The notes under the pieces are model-generated. The model saw nothing but the letters and a program-made list of their open reading frames with translations, was not told where the DNA came from and ran no database searches. The position numbers were made by a program, and so were the translations under genes. This document shows positions 1 through 5,578 of a stretch of 5,578 nt of DNA, piece after piece. This DNA comes from an uncultured Bacteroidota bacterium (GTDB lineage: Bacteria; Bacteroidota; Bacteroidia; Chitinophagales; Chitinophagaceae): assembly GCA_946887345.1 (NCBI GenBank), contig CAMPKR010000179.1, positions 1 through 5,578 of the forward strand. Reading direction: 5' to 3'. Position 1 is the stretch's first letter. Every line of letters starts with the position of its first letter.

Positions 1-201
1 CTTTTTGGCAGCATGATGCACAGCGGCCAGTACACCCGGGCGGGCAGTACCTGCTGAGCAACCGCATACAGAATTGATGAAAAGGAGGCTTGTGCCTTCT
101 TGTTTCAGAGCAGTATCTACCTGGTTAGCGTCCAGCAATTCTTCAAATCCGCCTTGTGTCATTTCTGCCTTCATTGGCGACACTATTTCTAATGGATACA
201 T
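1..201 (-). CDS. BrxA/BrxB family bacilliredoxin, N-terminal part (3' end outside window)
   Basis: The reverse strand from 201 to 1 reads as 67 uninterrupted codons starting MYPLEIVSPMKAEMTQGGFE, the hallmark N-terminus of the YphP/YqiW (formerly DUF1094) bacilliredoxin family. The redox motif C46-G47-C48 sits in FINSVCGCSAGTARPG. Family members have a thioredoxin-like fold of about 140 residues, so roughly half the gene is visible. In Firmicutes these cytosolic proteins remove bacillithiol from S-bacillithiolated proteins through the CGC site. Whether this host makes bacillithiol cannot be told from the window. The ATG at 201 is chosen because the family begins MYPL/MYPx and a Bacteroidota-type promoter lies 20 bases upstream. 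No strong Shine-Dalgarno sequence is present. Identification is by recognition of the motif and N-terminus. The exact subfamily (BrxA or BrxB) is not resolved, so no symbol is given. Confidence 0.93.
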   Translation of the reverse strand, partial: MYPLEIVSPMKAEMTQGGFEELLDANQVDTALKQEGTSLLFINSVCGCSAGTARPGVLAAVHHAAKK

Positions 202-221
202 TTATATACCTGTTTTGGCGG

Positions 222-254
222 CAAATCTACGCCTTTACCTCATTTTTACCGAAA
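222..254 (-). promoter_or_regulatory. Probable Bacteroidota-type promoter of the bacilliredoxin gene
   Basis: On the minus strand, TAGATTTG (229 to 222) matches the Bacteroidota -7 consensus TAnnTTTG exactly. A TTTC at 254 to 251 stands 21 bases upstream, where the -33 TTTG element is expected, with one mismatch. Transcription would begin about 7 bases downstream, leaving a leader of only about 10-15 bases before the ATG at 201. The element sits between the terminator of the upstream gene and the bacilliredoxin start, as expected for a separately transcribed gene. Confidence 0.6.
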
Positions 255-278
255 TATATCTATAAGATATACTGATAG

Positions 279-312
279 AAAAAAGCTGCCCAGGCAGGGC
301 CGGAGCAGCTTT
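279..312 (-). terminator. Rho-independent terminator of the CHRD-protein gene
   Basis: Read on the minus strand, AAAGCTGC (312 to 305) pairs perfectly with GCAGCTTT (289 to 282) around a 15-base GC-rich loop. The T run is six bases long (284 to 279) and overlaps the end of the stem. It begins 22 bases past the stop codon of the 335-2173 gene and lies before the bacilliredoxin promoter, so it separates the two transcription units. Because the stem begins with AAA, a bidirectional action is conceivable, but no plus-strand gene arrives from the left. Confidence 0.8.
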
Positions 313-334
313 AGCAAAAAGAATAATGTGTCTG

Positions 335-2173
335 CTATTCTTTTATCAACTTATAAGAAAGAGTGCCATTTGCGGTATTTAAGTTCAAGAGATAGACACC
401 TGTGGAAATCCCGTTCAACGGAATGTTTACGCGATTGGCGCCTGTAGTAAGTGCCGCCTTGGTGCTCCATACTGAGCGTCCTGTAATGTCACGAAGCTGT
501 ATATCAGCATCAGCATTTCCGGAAATAACGATATCGAGATTGGCAGAGTTCTGAGCCGGGTTGGGGTAGAGTTGGATATCTGCCTGGAGCGTACCGATAT
601 TCTTTACAGACAAAGTAGGAGGCAGGCACAAAGCGCGACTGCTGTTGCCTCTTATTTCACCATTAGGATTGGCAGCAGTATGATAGTTGCTATATACGCT
701 GTCTTTCCGGAATTTGTTAGACATCATAGCGTCGAAAGCAACCGTGGCTGTATCTCTCCAATAGCCGAACACACCGCCATTGGAGTACCAGGGCATCAGG
801 TCGAGTATAACCGGTCCGTTCTGGCCAGGATTATTATTGTGCAGATGTGCCATGGTAGGGCTAATATCATTTGTAACAATCATTATGTGAGCATTGGTCT
901 GATCACGATCAATGGAAACCATACCTGAACCGTCAGCAATCGTTGTTACCATGGGTACTTCCTGGTCGCCGGTAAGCTTGAATGTATAGCCCTCACGGAA
1001 CGTGCGGTATATCTGCGCACGAATTTCGCCGCTCGGGTTGGCCACGGTGTGAACGTTGAAATAGATATTACCCCTGTTAAGGTGAGAAATAAAACTATCC
1101 TGCAGATCAATGCCCGTAAGGTAACCTTGTATCATGTTGCCATTGATAGATGTACCTGGTATGCCTACTACTATATTGCCGTTACTGCCAGGTGCTCCCA
1201 TATGGAAGTGTGCGTCAGCTATCGCACCACTTAAGCCGTTTACCTGCGCATCGTACCACATGGTGTCAAAGGTATGGTTCATTACGAGAGTGATTTCTCC
1301 GATGGCAGACGTTGCGATAGGCGGCACCTGTTGTGCGCCATTAGCATGGCCGTCGTAGTGCAGTCCGGACTGTACCGTTAGCTGAGCACGGATTTCACCA
1401 CTTGGATAGTTAGCCGTGTGTACATTGATGTAGATGCTATCAGCCATTAACTCGCTGAGGAAGCTAATAGTATCGAAGCTACCCATGATGCGGTTGCCAT
1501 TTAGGTATGGCATCAGGTCTTTCACAACCGGACCAGTAACTCCCGTAGGAGCTACGTGCAGATGAGCACCGGTGATGGCGCTGCTGAGCCCATCAATTGA
1601 CACATCAAACCATAGCCTGTCCATATGCTGAGCAAGATTGAAGGCTCCCACGGCCTGGCCCGTAGTAGATACAGGAGGTACTTCCTGGGCGCCGGTTAGC
1701 CGAACAGCCATTCCTCGGTCGGTTTCCAGCATTACCTGGCCACGAATCTCACCATTTGGATTCGCCGCAGTATGCAGATTAACGTATAACTGGCCATCGA
1801 GCATTTTCTGTATGAGAGATGCAGTTAGAGATGAACCAGTTATTACAGCTTCGACCCTATCGTTGCCTGAAACATAGCTCATTAAGTCTAGTACTACGGG
1901 GCCATTGGTACCCATTGGACCTTCGTGTATGTGCAGGCCTGTAATGCCTCCGCTGATACCCGTGTAAGTTCCCCTGATACAAAGGGTGTCCCTATTATCG
2001 CTCAAATACAAAGTGGTGACACCGACGGCATTAGTACTCACCATTGGAACCTGCTGTGCACCGTCAAGCCTGGCAGAGAATAAGTACTTGGATGTCAGGT
2101 GATCGGCATATGCATTGCTGAAACTGACCATTGCCCCCAAAAGGGTGAAAAGCCATTGTGTAAGTTTTTTCAT
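335..2173 (-). CDS. Secreted four-CHRD-domain protein with T9SS type A sorting domain
   Basis: This 612-residue protein opens with a classical signal peptide: Lys2-Lys3, a hydrophobic core, and probable cleavage after A23 (SNAYA/D). Four CHRD (chordin) domains follow at about 30-148, 156-266, 272-388 and 396-510. Each begins with G-x-Q-x-VP, carries a central H-x-H (81/83, 204/206, 322/324, 443/445) and ends with HTxxxPxGEIR. Residues 530-612 form a Por-type C-terminal sorting domain (LYPNPA at 535-540, GVYLLNL at 592-598), so after Sec export the protein should cross the outer membrane by T9SS and be released or anchored at the surface. The molecular function of bacterial CHRD domains is not established. 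Only two cysteines are present (C65, C516). The gene has its own terminator and diverges from the peptidase gene at 2259. The start at 2173 is set by the signal peptide; the AT-rich leader shows no Shine-Dalgarno sequence. Confidence 0.95.
   Translation of the reverse strand: MKKLTQWLFTLLGAMVSFSNAYADHLTSKYLFSARLDGAQQVPMVSTNAVGVTTLYLSDNRDTLCIRGTYTGISGGITGLHIHEGPMGTNGPVVLDLMSYVSGNDRVEAVITGSSLTASLIQKMLDGQLYVNLHTAANPNGEIRGQVMLETDRGMAVRLTGAQEVPPVSTTGQAVGAFNLAQHMDRLWFDVSIDGLSSAITGAHLHVAPTGVTGPVVKDLMPYLNGNRIMGSFDTISFLSELMADSIYINVHTANYPSGEIRAQLTVQSGLHYDGHANGAQQVPPIATSAIGEITLVMNHTFDTMWYDAQVNGLSGAIADAHFHMGAPGSNGNIVVGIPGTSINGNMIQGYLTGIDLQDSFISHLNRGNIYFNVHTVANPSGEIRAQIYRTFREGYTFKLTGDQEVPMVTTIADGSGMVSIDRDQTNAHIMIVTNDISPTMAHLHNNNPGQNGPVILDLMPWYSNGGVFGYWRDTATVAFDAMMSNKFRKDSVYSNYHTAANPNGEIRGNSSRALCLPPTLSVKNIGTLQADIQLYPNPAQNSANLDIVISGNADADIQLRDITGRSVWSTKAALTTGANRVNIPLNGISTGVYLLNLNTANGTLSYKLIKE
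644..2086 (-). repeat. Four tandem CHRD-domain coding repeats
   Basis: The repeats lie at about 2086-1730, 1708-1376, 1360-1010 and 988-644 on the minus strand, in translation order. Their starts are 118-123 codons apart. Similarity is clear at protein level (start motif GAQQVP, GAQEVP, GAQQVP, GDQEVP; end motif with GEIR in all four). At DNA level it has largely decayed through synonymous change, so the duplication is old and not a recent tandem array prone to slippage. Domain edges are estimated by eye from the shared motifs. Confidence 0.85.
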
Positions 2174-2258
2174 AAGCTAAATTTTATTAGTATTGATAAT
2201 TGGTCTTGCATAAAATACGAGCCGCGAAGGCCTTTGGATTTCAACCAGACGACGAAAA
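2174..2258. promoter_or_regulatory. Divergent intergenic region between the CHRD and DUF885 genes
   Basis: These 85 bases must hold the promoters of both divergent genes. For the plus-strand gene, TTG at 2206-2208 lies 20 bases before GGCCTTTG (2229-2236), which keeps the TTTG half of the Bacteroidota -7 element but lacks its TA. The ATG follows 22 bases later, a geometry close to that of the bacilliredoxin promoter. For the minus-strand gene only a poor match, TATTTTAT (2217 to 2210), is visible. The sequence AAGGCCTT (2227-2234) is a perfect palindrome overlapping the plus-strand candidate and could be an operator. All assignments here are tentative. Confidence 0.35.
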
Positions 2259-4028
2259 ATGCTGATAAAAAAAACTCTACTGTTTACATTGCTGTCAATC
2301 ACGATATTAGCTTGCGGCGAAGGTGAAAAAAAAACTGATGAAGCGGTAATTTCCTTTGGTGAGCTGCTGGACGATTACTGGGAAGAAAGGATGCAACTTT
2401 TCCCAATTGAGGCGACTGCGAATGGGGATAATCGCTACAATGACCGGCTTACTATTACAATAGCTGAAAGCTTCAGGGATAGCCTGGGGAGATTCTATCA
2501 AAAGTATATTTCCCGGCTGGAAAACACAGATAGTGCCAGCCTGGATGCGGAGGAGCAGGTAAGTTATGGCCTACTGAAGTACGAAATGCGTATGGGGATT
2601 GAGGGATTGAAATATCCAACCCACTATATTCCTATTAACCAGTTCTGGGCTTTCACGCTCGATTTTCCACAGCTGGGATCAGGAGACGGCAATCAGCCCT
2701 TTAAAACTGTAAAGGACTACGATAATTTTTTGGCGAGGCTGGCAGCGTTCCCTGCCTGGACGGATACAGCTATTAACAATATGCGTAAAGGCATTGAAAA
2801 AGGATGGGTATTGCCGCGACCACTTGTGGTGAAGATGCTGCCTCAACTAAAGGCAATGATAGTAAGTGATAGAACGCAGAGTGTGTTTTATGGGCCGGTG
2901 AAGAAAATGCCCGATAGTTTTGGTAATAACAGGCAAAGACTGGAAGTCGCATATGGACAGGCGATAGATAGTATAGTTGTACCATGCTATACGAAGCTGC
3001 ATCGTTTCTTTGAAGAAGAGTATCTGCCGAAAGCAAGAGGAAATCATGGAATCAGCGCGATCCCGATGGGAGCTGAGTACTATCAATTCTGCATCAGGCA
3101 ATGGACAACTACGCAGTTGAGTCCTGATAGTATTTACAATATCGGGCTGAGTGAAGTTGCGAAGCTGGAGGCTGAGATGAACAAAGTGAAAGACGAAGTT
3201 GGCTTTAAAGGGACACTGCAGGATTTCTTTGAATTCATGAATAAGGATAGCCGGTTTTATCCTTTCAGTACTGAACAAGAGGTGTTGGACAGTTTTTGGT
3301 CGATAAAAAAGCAGGAAGACCCGCAGCTGAAAAAATTGTTCAACAATGTGCCTAAGTCGCCTTTTACAATAAGGCAAACGGAAGAATTCAGGGAAGCCTC
3401 AGCAAGTGCGGAATATAATCCTGCGTCTGAAGATGGCACACGGCCTGGTATTTTTTATACACCTATTATTGATCCAAAGAAATTTAATGCTGTAGGGATG
3501 GAAACCCTCTTCCTACATGAAGCGATACCGGGGCACCATTACCAGATATCATTGCAACAGGAGAATAAGGACATGCCCAAGTTTCGTCGCTTTCTTTGGT
3601 ATGGAGCTTATGGCGAAGGCTGGGCGCTATATTCCGAATCCCTCGGTAAGGAGCTGGGATTGTTCCAGAACCCATACCAGTATTTCGGCCACCTGAGCGA
3701 TGCCATGCACAGGGCTATACGCCTGGTGGTGGATGTGGGTATACACCATAAAAGCATGAGCAGGGAAGAGGCCATTGCCTTTATGCGCAGCCATGAGCGC
3801 ATTTCTGAAGACGAGGCTACAGCAGAAATAGAGCGCTATATGGCTATACCAGGGCAGGCACTATCTTACAAGATAGGTCAGCTTACTATCAGGGCTGAAA
3901 GAACAAAATACGAGCAACAACTTGGGTCGAAATTCAATATTGCATCCTTCCACGACGAGGTTTTGAAGTATGGCTGCTTACCTTTGCAGGTACTACAGGG
4001 CAAACTTGCCCAATGGGCGAAAAAATAA
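2259..4028 (+). CDS. DUF885 family zinc-peptidase-like lipoprotein
   Basis: This 589-residue protein starts with a lipoprotein signal (MLIKKTLLFTLLSITILACG) whose lipidated cysteine would be C19. It should therefore be anchored in the cell envelope; the compartment face cannot be told. The rest matches the DUF885 family in length and motifs: HEAIPGHHYQ at 420-429, with the HE...GHH arrangement of a metallopeptidase-like zinc site (probably H420 and H426, with E421 catalytic); EGWALYSE at 453-460, which may supply a further ligand (E453); VDVGIHHKSMSREEA at 491-505; and YMAIPGQALSYKIGQL at 527-542. Family members are treated as putative peptidases, but substrates are mostly unknown. All motifs are intact, so the protein is probably active. 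The ATG at 2259 is chosen because it gives a complete signal peptide. It is preceded by purine-rich GACGAAAA rather than a true Shine-Dalgarno sequence. It is the first gene of a two-gene unit with the enzyme at 4032. Confidence 0.92.
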   Translation: MLIKKTLLFTLLSITILACGEGEKKTDEAVISFGELLDDYWEERMQLFPIEATANGDNRYNDRLTITIAESFRDSLGRFYQKYISRLENTDSASLDAEEQVSYGLLKYEMRMGIEGLKYPTHYIPINQFWAFTLDFPQLGSGDGNQPFKTVKDYDNFLARLAAFPAWTDTAINNMRKGIEKGWVLPRPLVVKMLPQLKAMIVSDRTQSVFYGPVKKMPDSFGNNRQRLEVAYGQAIDSIVVPCYTKLHRFFEEEYLPKARGNHGISAIPMGAEYYQFCIRQWTTTQLSPDSIYNIGLSEVAKLEAEMNKVKDEVGFKGTLQDFFEFMNKDSRFYPFSTEQEVLDSFWSIKKQEDPQLKKLFNNVPKSPFTIRQTEEFREASASAEYNPASEDGTRPGIFYTPIIDPKKFNAVGMETLFLHEAIPGHHYQISLQQENKDMPKFRRFLWYGAYGEGWALYSESLGKELGLFQNPYQYFGHLSDAMHRAIRLVVDVGIHHKSMSREEAIAFMRSHERISEDEATAEIERYMAIPGQALSYKIGQLTIRAERTKYEQQLGSKFNIASFHDEVLKYGCLPLQVLQGKLAQWAKK

Positions 4029-4031
4029 GGA

Positions 4032-5054
4032 ATGGGACAATTGCATATAGCTACCAGAAGCCATATAGACCACCTGATAAACAAGCGACCCGGCGAAACC
4101 AAGCTCGGAGAAAAGGTACAGACAGTACATGAAAGTAACTGGGCTGAAGAACTAAAACAGAGTTCAGCGAGGTTTGTGCTGCTGGGTATACCGGAGGATA
4201 TAGGTGTACGCGCAAACTATGGAATAGGGGGTGCGCATACGCTTTGGGAGCCAGCACTAAAGGCAATTCTGAACGTGCAGCATACTGACGAATTGAAAGG
4301 AAATGATCTGCTGGTACTCGGTGATTTTAATTTCCGTGACCTGATGGCAAGGGCAGAGCAGGCAGACGTTCAGGCATTGCGCGAGTTGGTCGCTTACATT
4401 GATGAAAAAGTATTTCCTGTAATACAAACTATAATCGCTGCCGGCAAGACACCTATAGTAATAGGCGGAGGGCATAATAATTCCTATCCTTTGCTTCACG
4501 GCGCTTCACTTGCTAAAGGATGTAAGGTCAATTGTATTAACCTGGATGCACACAGCGATTATCGCATGATGGAAGGAAGACATAGTGGCAATGGTTTTCG
4601 CTATGCTAAGAAGAAAGATTTTTTAGAAAAGTATGCTATCATTGGCCTGCATAAAAGCTACAATTCGCAGGAAGTGCTGAATGAGCTTAATACTGATAAA
4701 GACATTGCGTATAGTTTTTACGAAGACATATTTATTGATAGCAGGCTGGATTTTGATGCCGCAATTAATAACGCACTCACACACACGTCGGGGAAGATTA
4801 CCGGCATCGAGCTGGATATGGATAGCATCGAGCACGTTTTAGCCAGTGCGGCCACTCCTTCCGGTATCAGTACTCTAAAGGCACGTAGGTATGTAAGCAC
4901 TTGTGCGCAGAAAGCAGATGTCGCTTACCTGCATATTACTGAGGGGGCTACAAAACTGAAGCAGGGTAAGGAAGATATCTATACTGCTAAACTGGTAGCC
5001 TACCTGGTGACGGATTTCATGAGGAATACCCCAATGCCTAAAAGGGCTTTTTAA
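4032..5054 (+). CDS. Formimidoylglutamase-like arginase/ureohydrolase superfamily enzyme (HutG-like)
   Basis: This 340-residue cytosolic enzyme carries all six expected manganese ligands of the arginase superfamily: H148 in GGGHNNS, D172, H174 and D176 in NLDAHSDYR, and D262 and D264 in ELDMDS. The GGGH form, instead of the GGDH of arginases and agmatinases, and the N-terminal RPGETKLGEKV (19-29) fit formimidoylglutamases of Bacteroidota. These hydrolyse N-formimidoyl-L-glutamate to glutamate and formamide, the last step of one histidine-degradation route. No hutH, hutU or hutI is in the window, so the substrate is inferred; a different ureohydrolase activity is possible. The ATG at 4032 lies three bases after the preceding stop (TAAGGAATG). 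AAGGA abuts the ATG too closely for normal Shine-Dalgarno spacing, so translational coupling with the DUF885 gene is likely. The start is supported because conserved sequence begins within about 20 residues of it. Confidence 0.87.
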   Translation: MGQLHIATRSHIDHLINKRPGETKLGEKVQTVHESNWAEELKQSSARFVLLGIPEDIGVRANYGIGGAHTLWEPALKAILNVQHTDELKGNDLLVLGDFNFRDLMARAEQADVQALRELVAYIDEKVFPVIQTIIAAGKTPIVIGGGHNNSYPLLHGASLAKGCKVNCINLDAHSDYRMMEGRHSGNGFRYAKKKDFLEKYAIIGLHKSYNSQEVLNELNTDKDIAYSFYEDIFIDSRLDFDAAINNALTHTSGKITGIELDMDSIEHVLASAATPSGISTLKARRYVSTCAQKADVAYLHITEGATKLKQGKEDIYTAKLVAYLVTDFMRNTPMPKRAF

Positions 5055-5055
5055 T

Positions 5056-5578
5056 TTACAGGCCGGGACTATTAAAGGTATCTCCCTGGTTCATATCGCC
5101 TGTCTGAAATCCCTTTTTGAACCAATACATGCGTTGTTCTGAAGAGCCGTGAGTAAATGCATCGGGCACTACACGCCCCTGGCTTTGCTGTTGCAGGCGA
5201 TCATCACCTACTGCACTTGCAGCGTTAAGACCTTCTTCTATATCGCCTTCTTCCAGTACATCATACATTCTGTGTGCATGATGGGCCCAAACGCCGGCGA
5301 AGAAATCGGCTTGTAATTCCAACTTTACAGACATGCGATTGGCTTCGGTTTTGCTGGCATTTTGCATGTAGCGTTGCGCTTTGTCGGAAATACCGAGGAG
5401 GTTTTGTACGTGGTGACCTATTTCGTGAGCTATTACATAGGCCATAGGAAAATCACCACCAACACCAAAGCGTTCTTCCATTTCACGGAAGAAAGATAAA
5501 TCCATATAGGCTTTCTGATCAAGGGGGCAGTAAAACGGGCCGGTGCTGGAACCAGCTGATCCACAACCTGATTCAGTA
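5056..5578 (-). CDS. YpfJ/KPN_02809-type neutral zinc metallopeptidase, C-terminal part (5' end outside window)
   Basis: The frame is open from the right edge to the stop at 5058-5056, giving 173 visible residues. An ATG at 5505 is internal, because the codons upstream of it encode conserved family sequence ([20 protein letters not shown]). The zinc motif HEIGHHVQ is at visible residues 51-58. ELQADFFAG at 87-95 probably supplies the third ligand (E87), and [13 protein letters not shown] lies near the end. This pattern identifies the PF04228 predicted neutral metalloprotease family. Members are commonly near 280-300 residues, many with an N-terminal membrane segment, and that part is outside the window. 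Their substrates are largely unknown. The gene converges on the formimidoylglutamase-like gene with a single base between the two stop codons, so the transcripts must overlap at their 3' ends. Confidence 0.92.
   Translation of the reverse strand, partial: TESGCGSAGSSTGPFYCPLDQKAYMDLSFFREMEERFGVGGDFPMAYVIAHEIGHHVQNLLGISDKAQRYMQNASKTEANRMSVKLELQADFFAGVWAHHAHRMYDVLEEGDIEEGLNAASAVGDDRLQQQSQGRVVPDAFTHGSSEQRMYWFKKGFQTGDMNQGDTFNSPGL

Noticed and set aside
74..265. Plus-strand 63-codon open frame
   Set aside because: It lies antisense to the bacilliredoxin gene and its promoter, and its translation has no recognisable family features.
572..928. Plus-strand 118-codon open frame inside the CHRD gene
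   Set aside because: It is a shadow of the well-supported minus-strand gene; the predicted protein shows no domain, signal or plausible start context.
335..2173. CHRD gene as a CRISPR-like or recent tandem DNA repeat array
   Set aside because: The repeats are about 120 codons long and have diverged at DNA level; only the protein motifs are conserved.
2847..3377. Minus-strand 176-codon open frame inside the DUF885 gene
   Set aside because: It is the longest shadow frame, but the plus-strand protein has conserved family sequence throughout and the antisense translation looks like no known protein.
5040..5052. Possible hairpin AAAAGGGCTTTT at the end of the formimidoylglutamase-like gene
   Set aside because: The stem is only 4-5 A/T-rich base pairs with a tiny loop and lies within coding sequence; it is too weak to call a terminator.
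5056..5505. Metallopeptidase gene starting at the ATG at 5505
   Set aside because: The frame continues upstream to the window edge with conserved family residues, so this ATG is an internal methionine and the gene is truncated by the window.

Overview
The window looks like chromosomal DNA from a member of the Bacteroidota. A Chitinophagales-like or Sphingobacteriales-like lineage is a guess only. Three things support the phylum: a secreted protein ending in a type IX secretion (T9SS type A) sorting domain, a Bacteroidota-style -7 promoter element (TAGATTTG, matching TAnnTTTG), and weak or absent Shine-Dalgarno sequences. Base composition is moderate and looks uniform across the genes. No tRNA, rRNA, CRISPR array, transposase or phage gene was seen.

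Layout from left to right. Positions 1-201 (minus) hold the first 67 codons of a BrxA/BrxB-family bacilliredoxin, whose 3' end lies outside the window. Positions 202-334 hold its probable promoter and a rho-independent terminator for the next gene. Positions 335-2173 (minus) encode a 612-residue secreted protein with a signal peptide, four tandem CHRD (chordin) domains and a T9SS sorting domain. An 85-base divergent intergenic region (2174-2258) separates it from a plus-strand pair: a DUF885 zinc-peptidase-like lipoprotein (2259-4028), then, three bases later, an arginase-superfamily enzyme best read as a formimidoylglutamase (4032-5054). Convergent to this pair, one base away, is a minus-strand YpfJ/KPN_02809-type neutral zinc metallopeptidase (5056 to the right edge). 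Its N-terminal part lies outside the window.

How the genes relate: the only tight functional unit is the DUF885/formimidoylglutamase pair, which is probably co-transcribed and translationally coupled. An envelope peptidase followed by a histidine-catabolic hydrolase would fit peptide scavenging and amino-acid degradation, but that is inference. The bacilliredoxin (cytosolic thiol redox), the CHRD protein (cell surface or secreted) and the YpfJ-like peptidase appear to be independent transcription units. I do not see a clearly new biological system. The most interesting object is the four-CHRD protein, with its repeated three-histidine pattern and its outer/inner repeat pairing.
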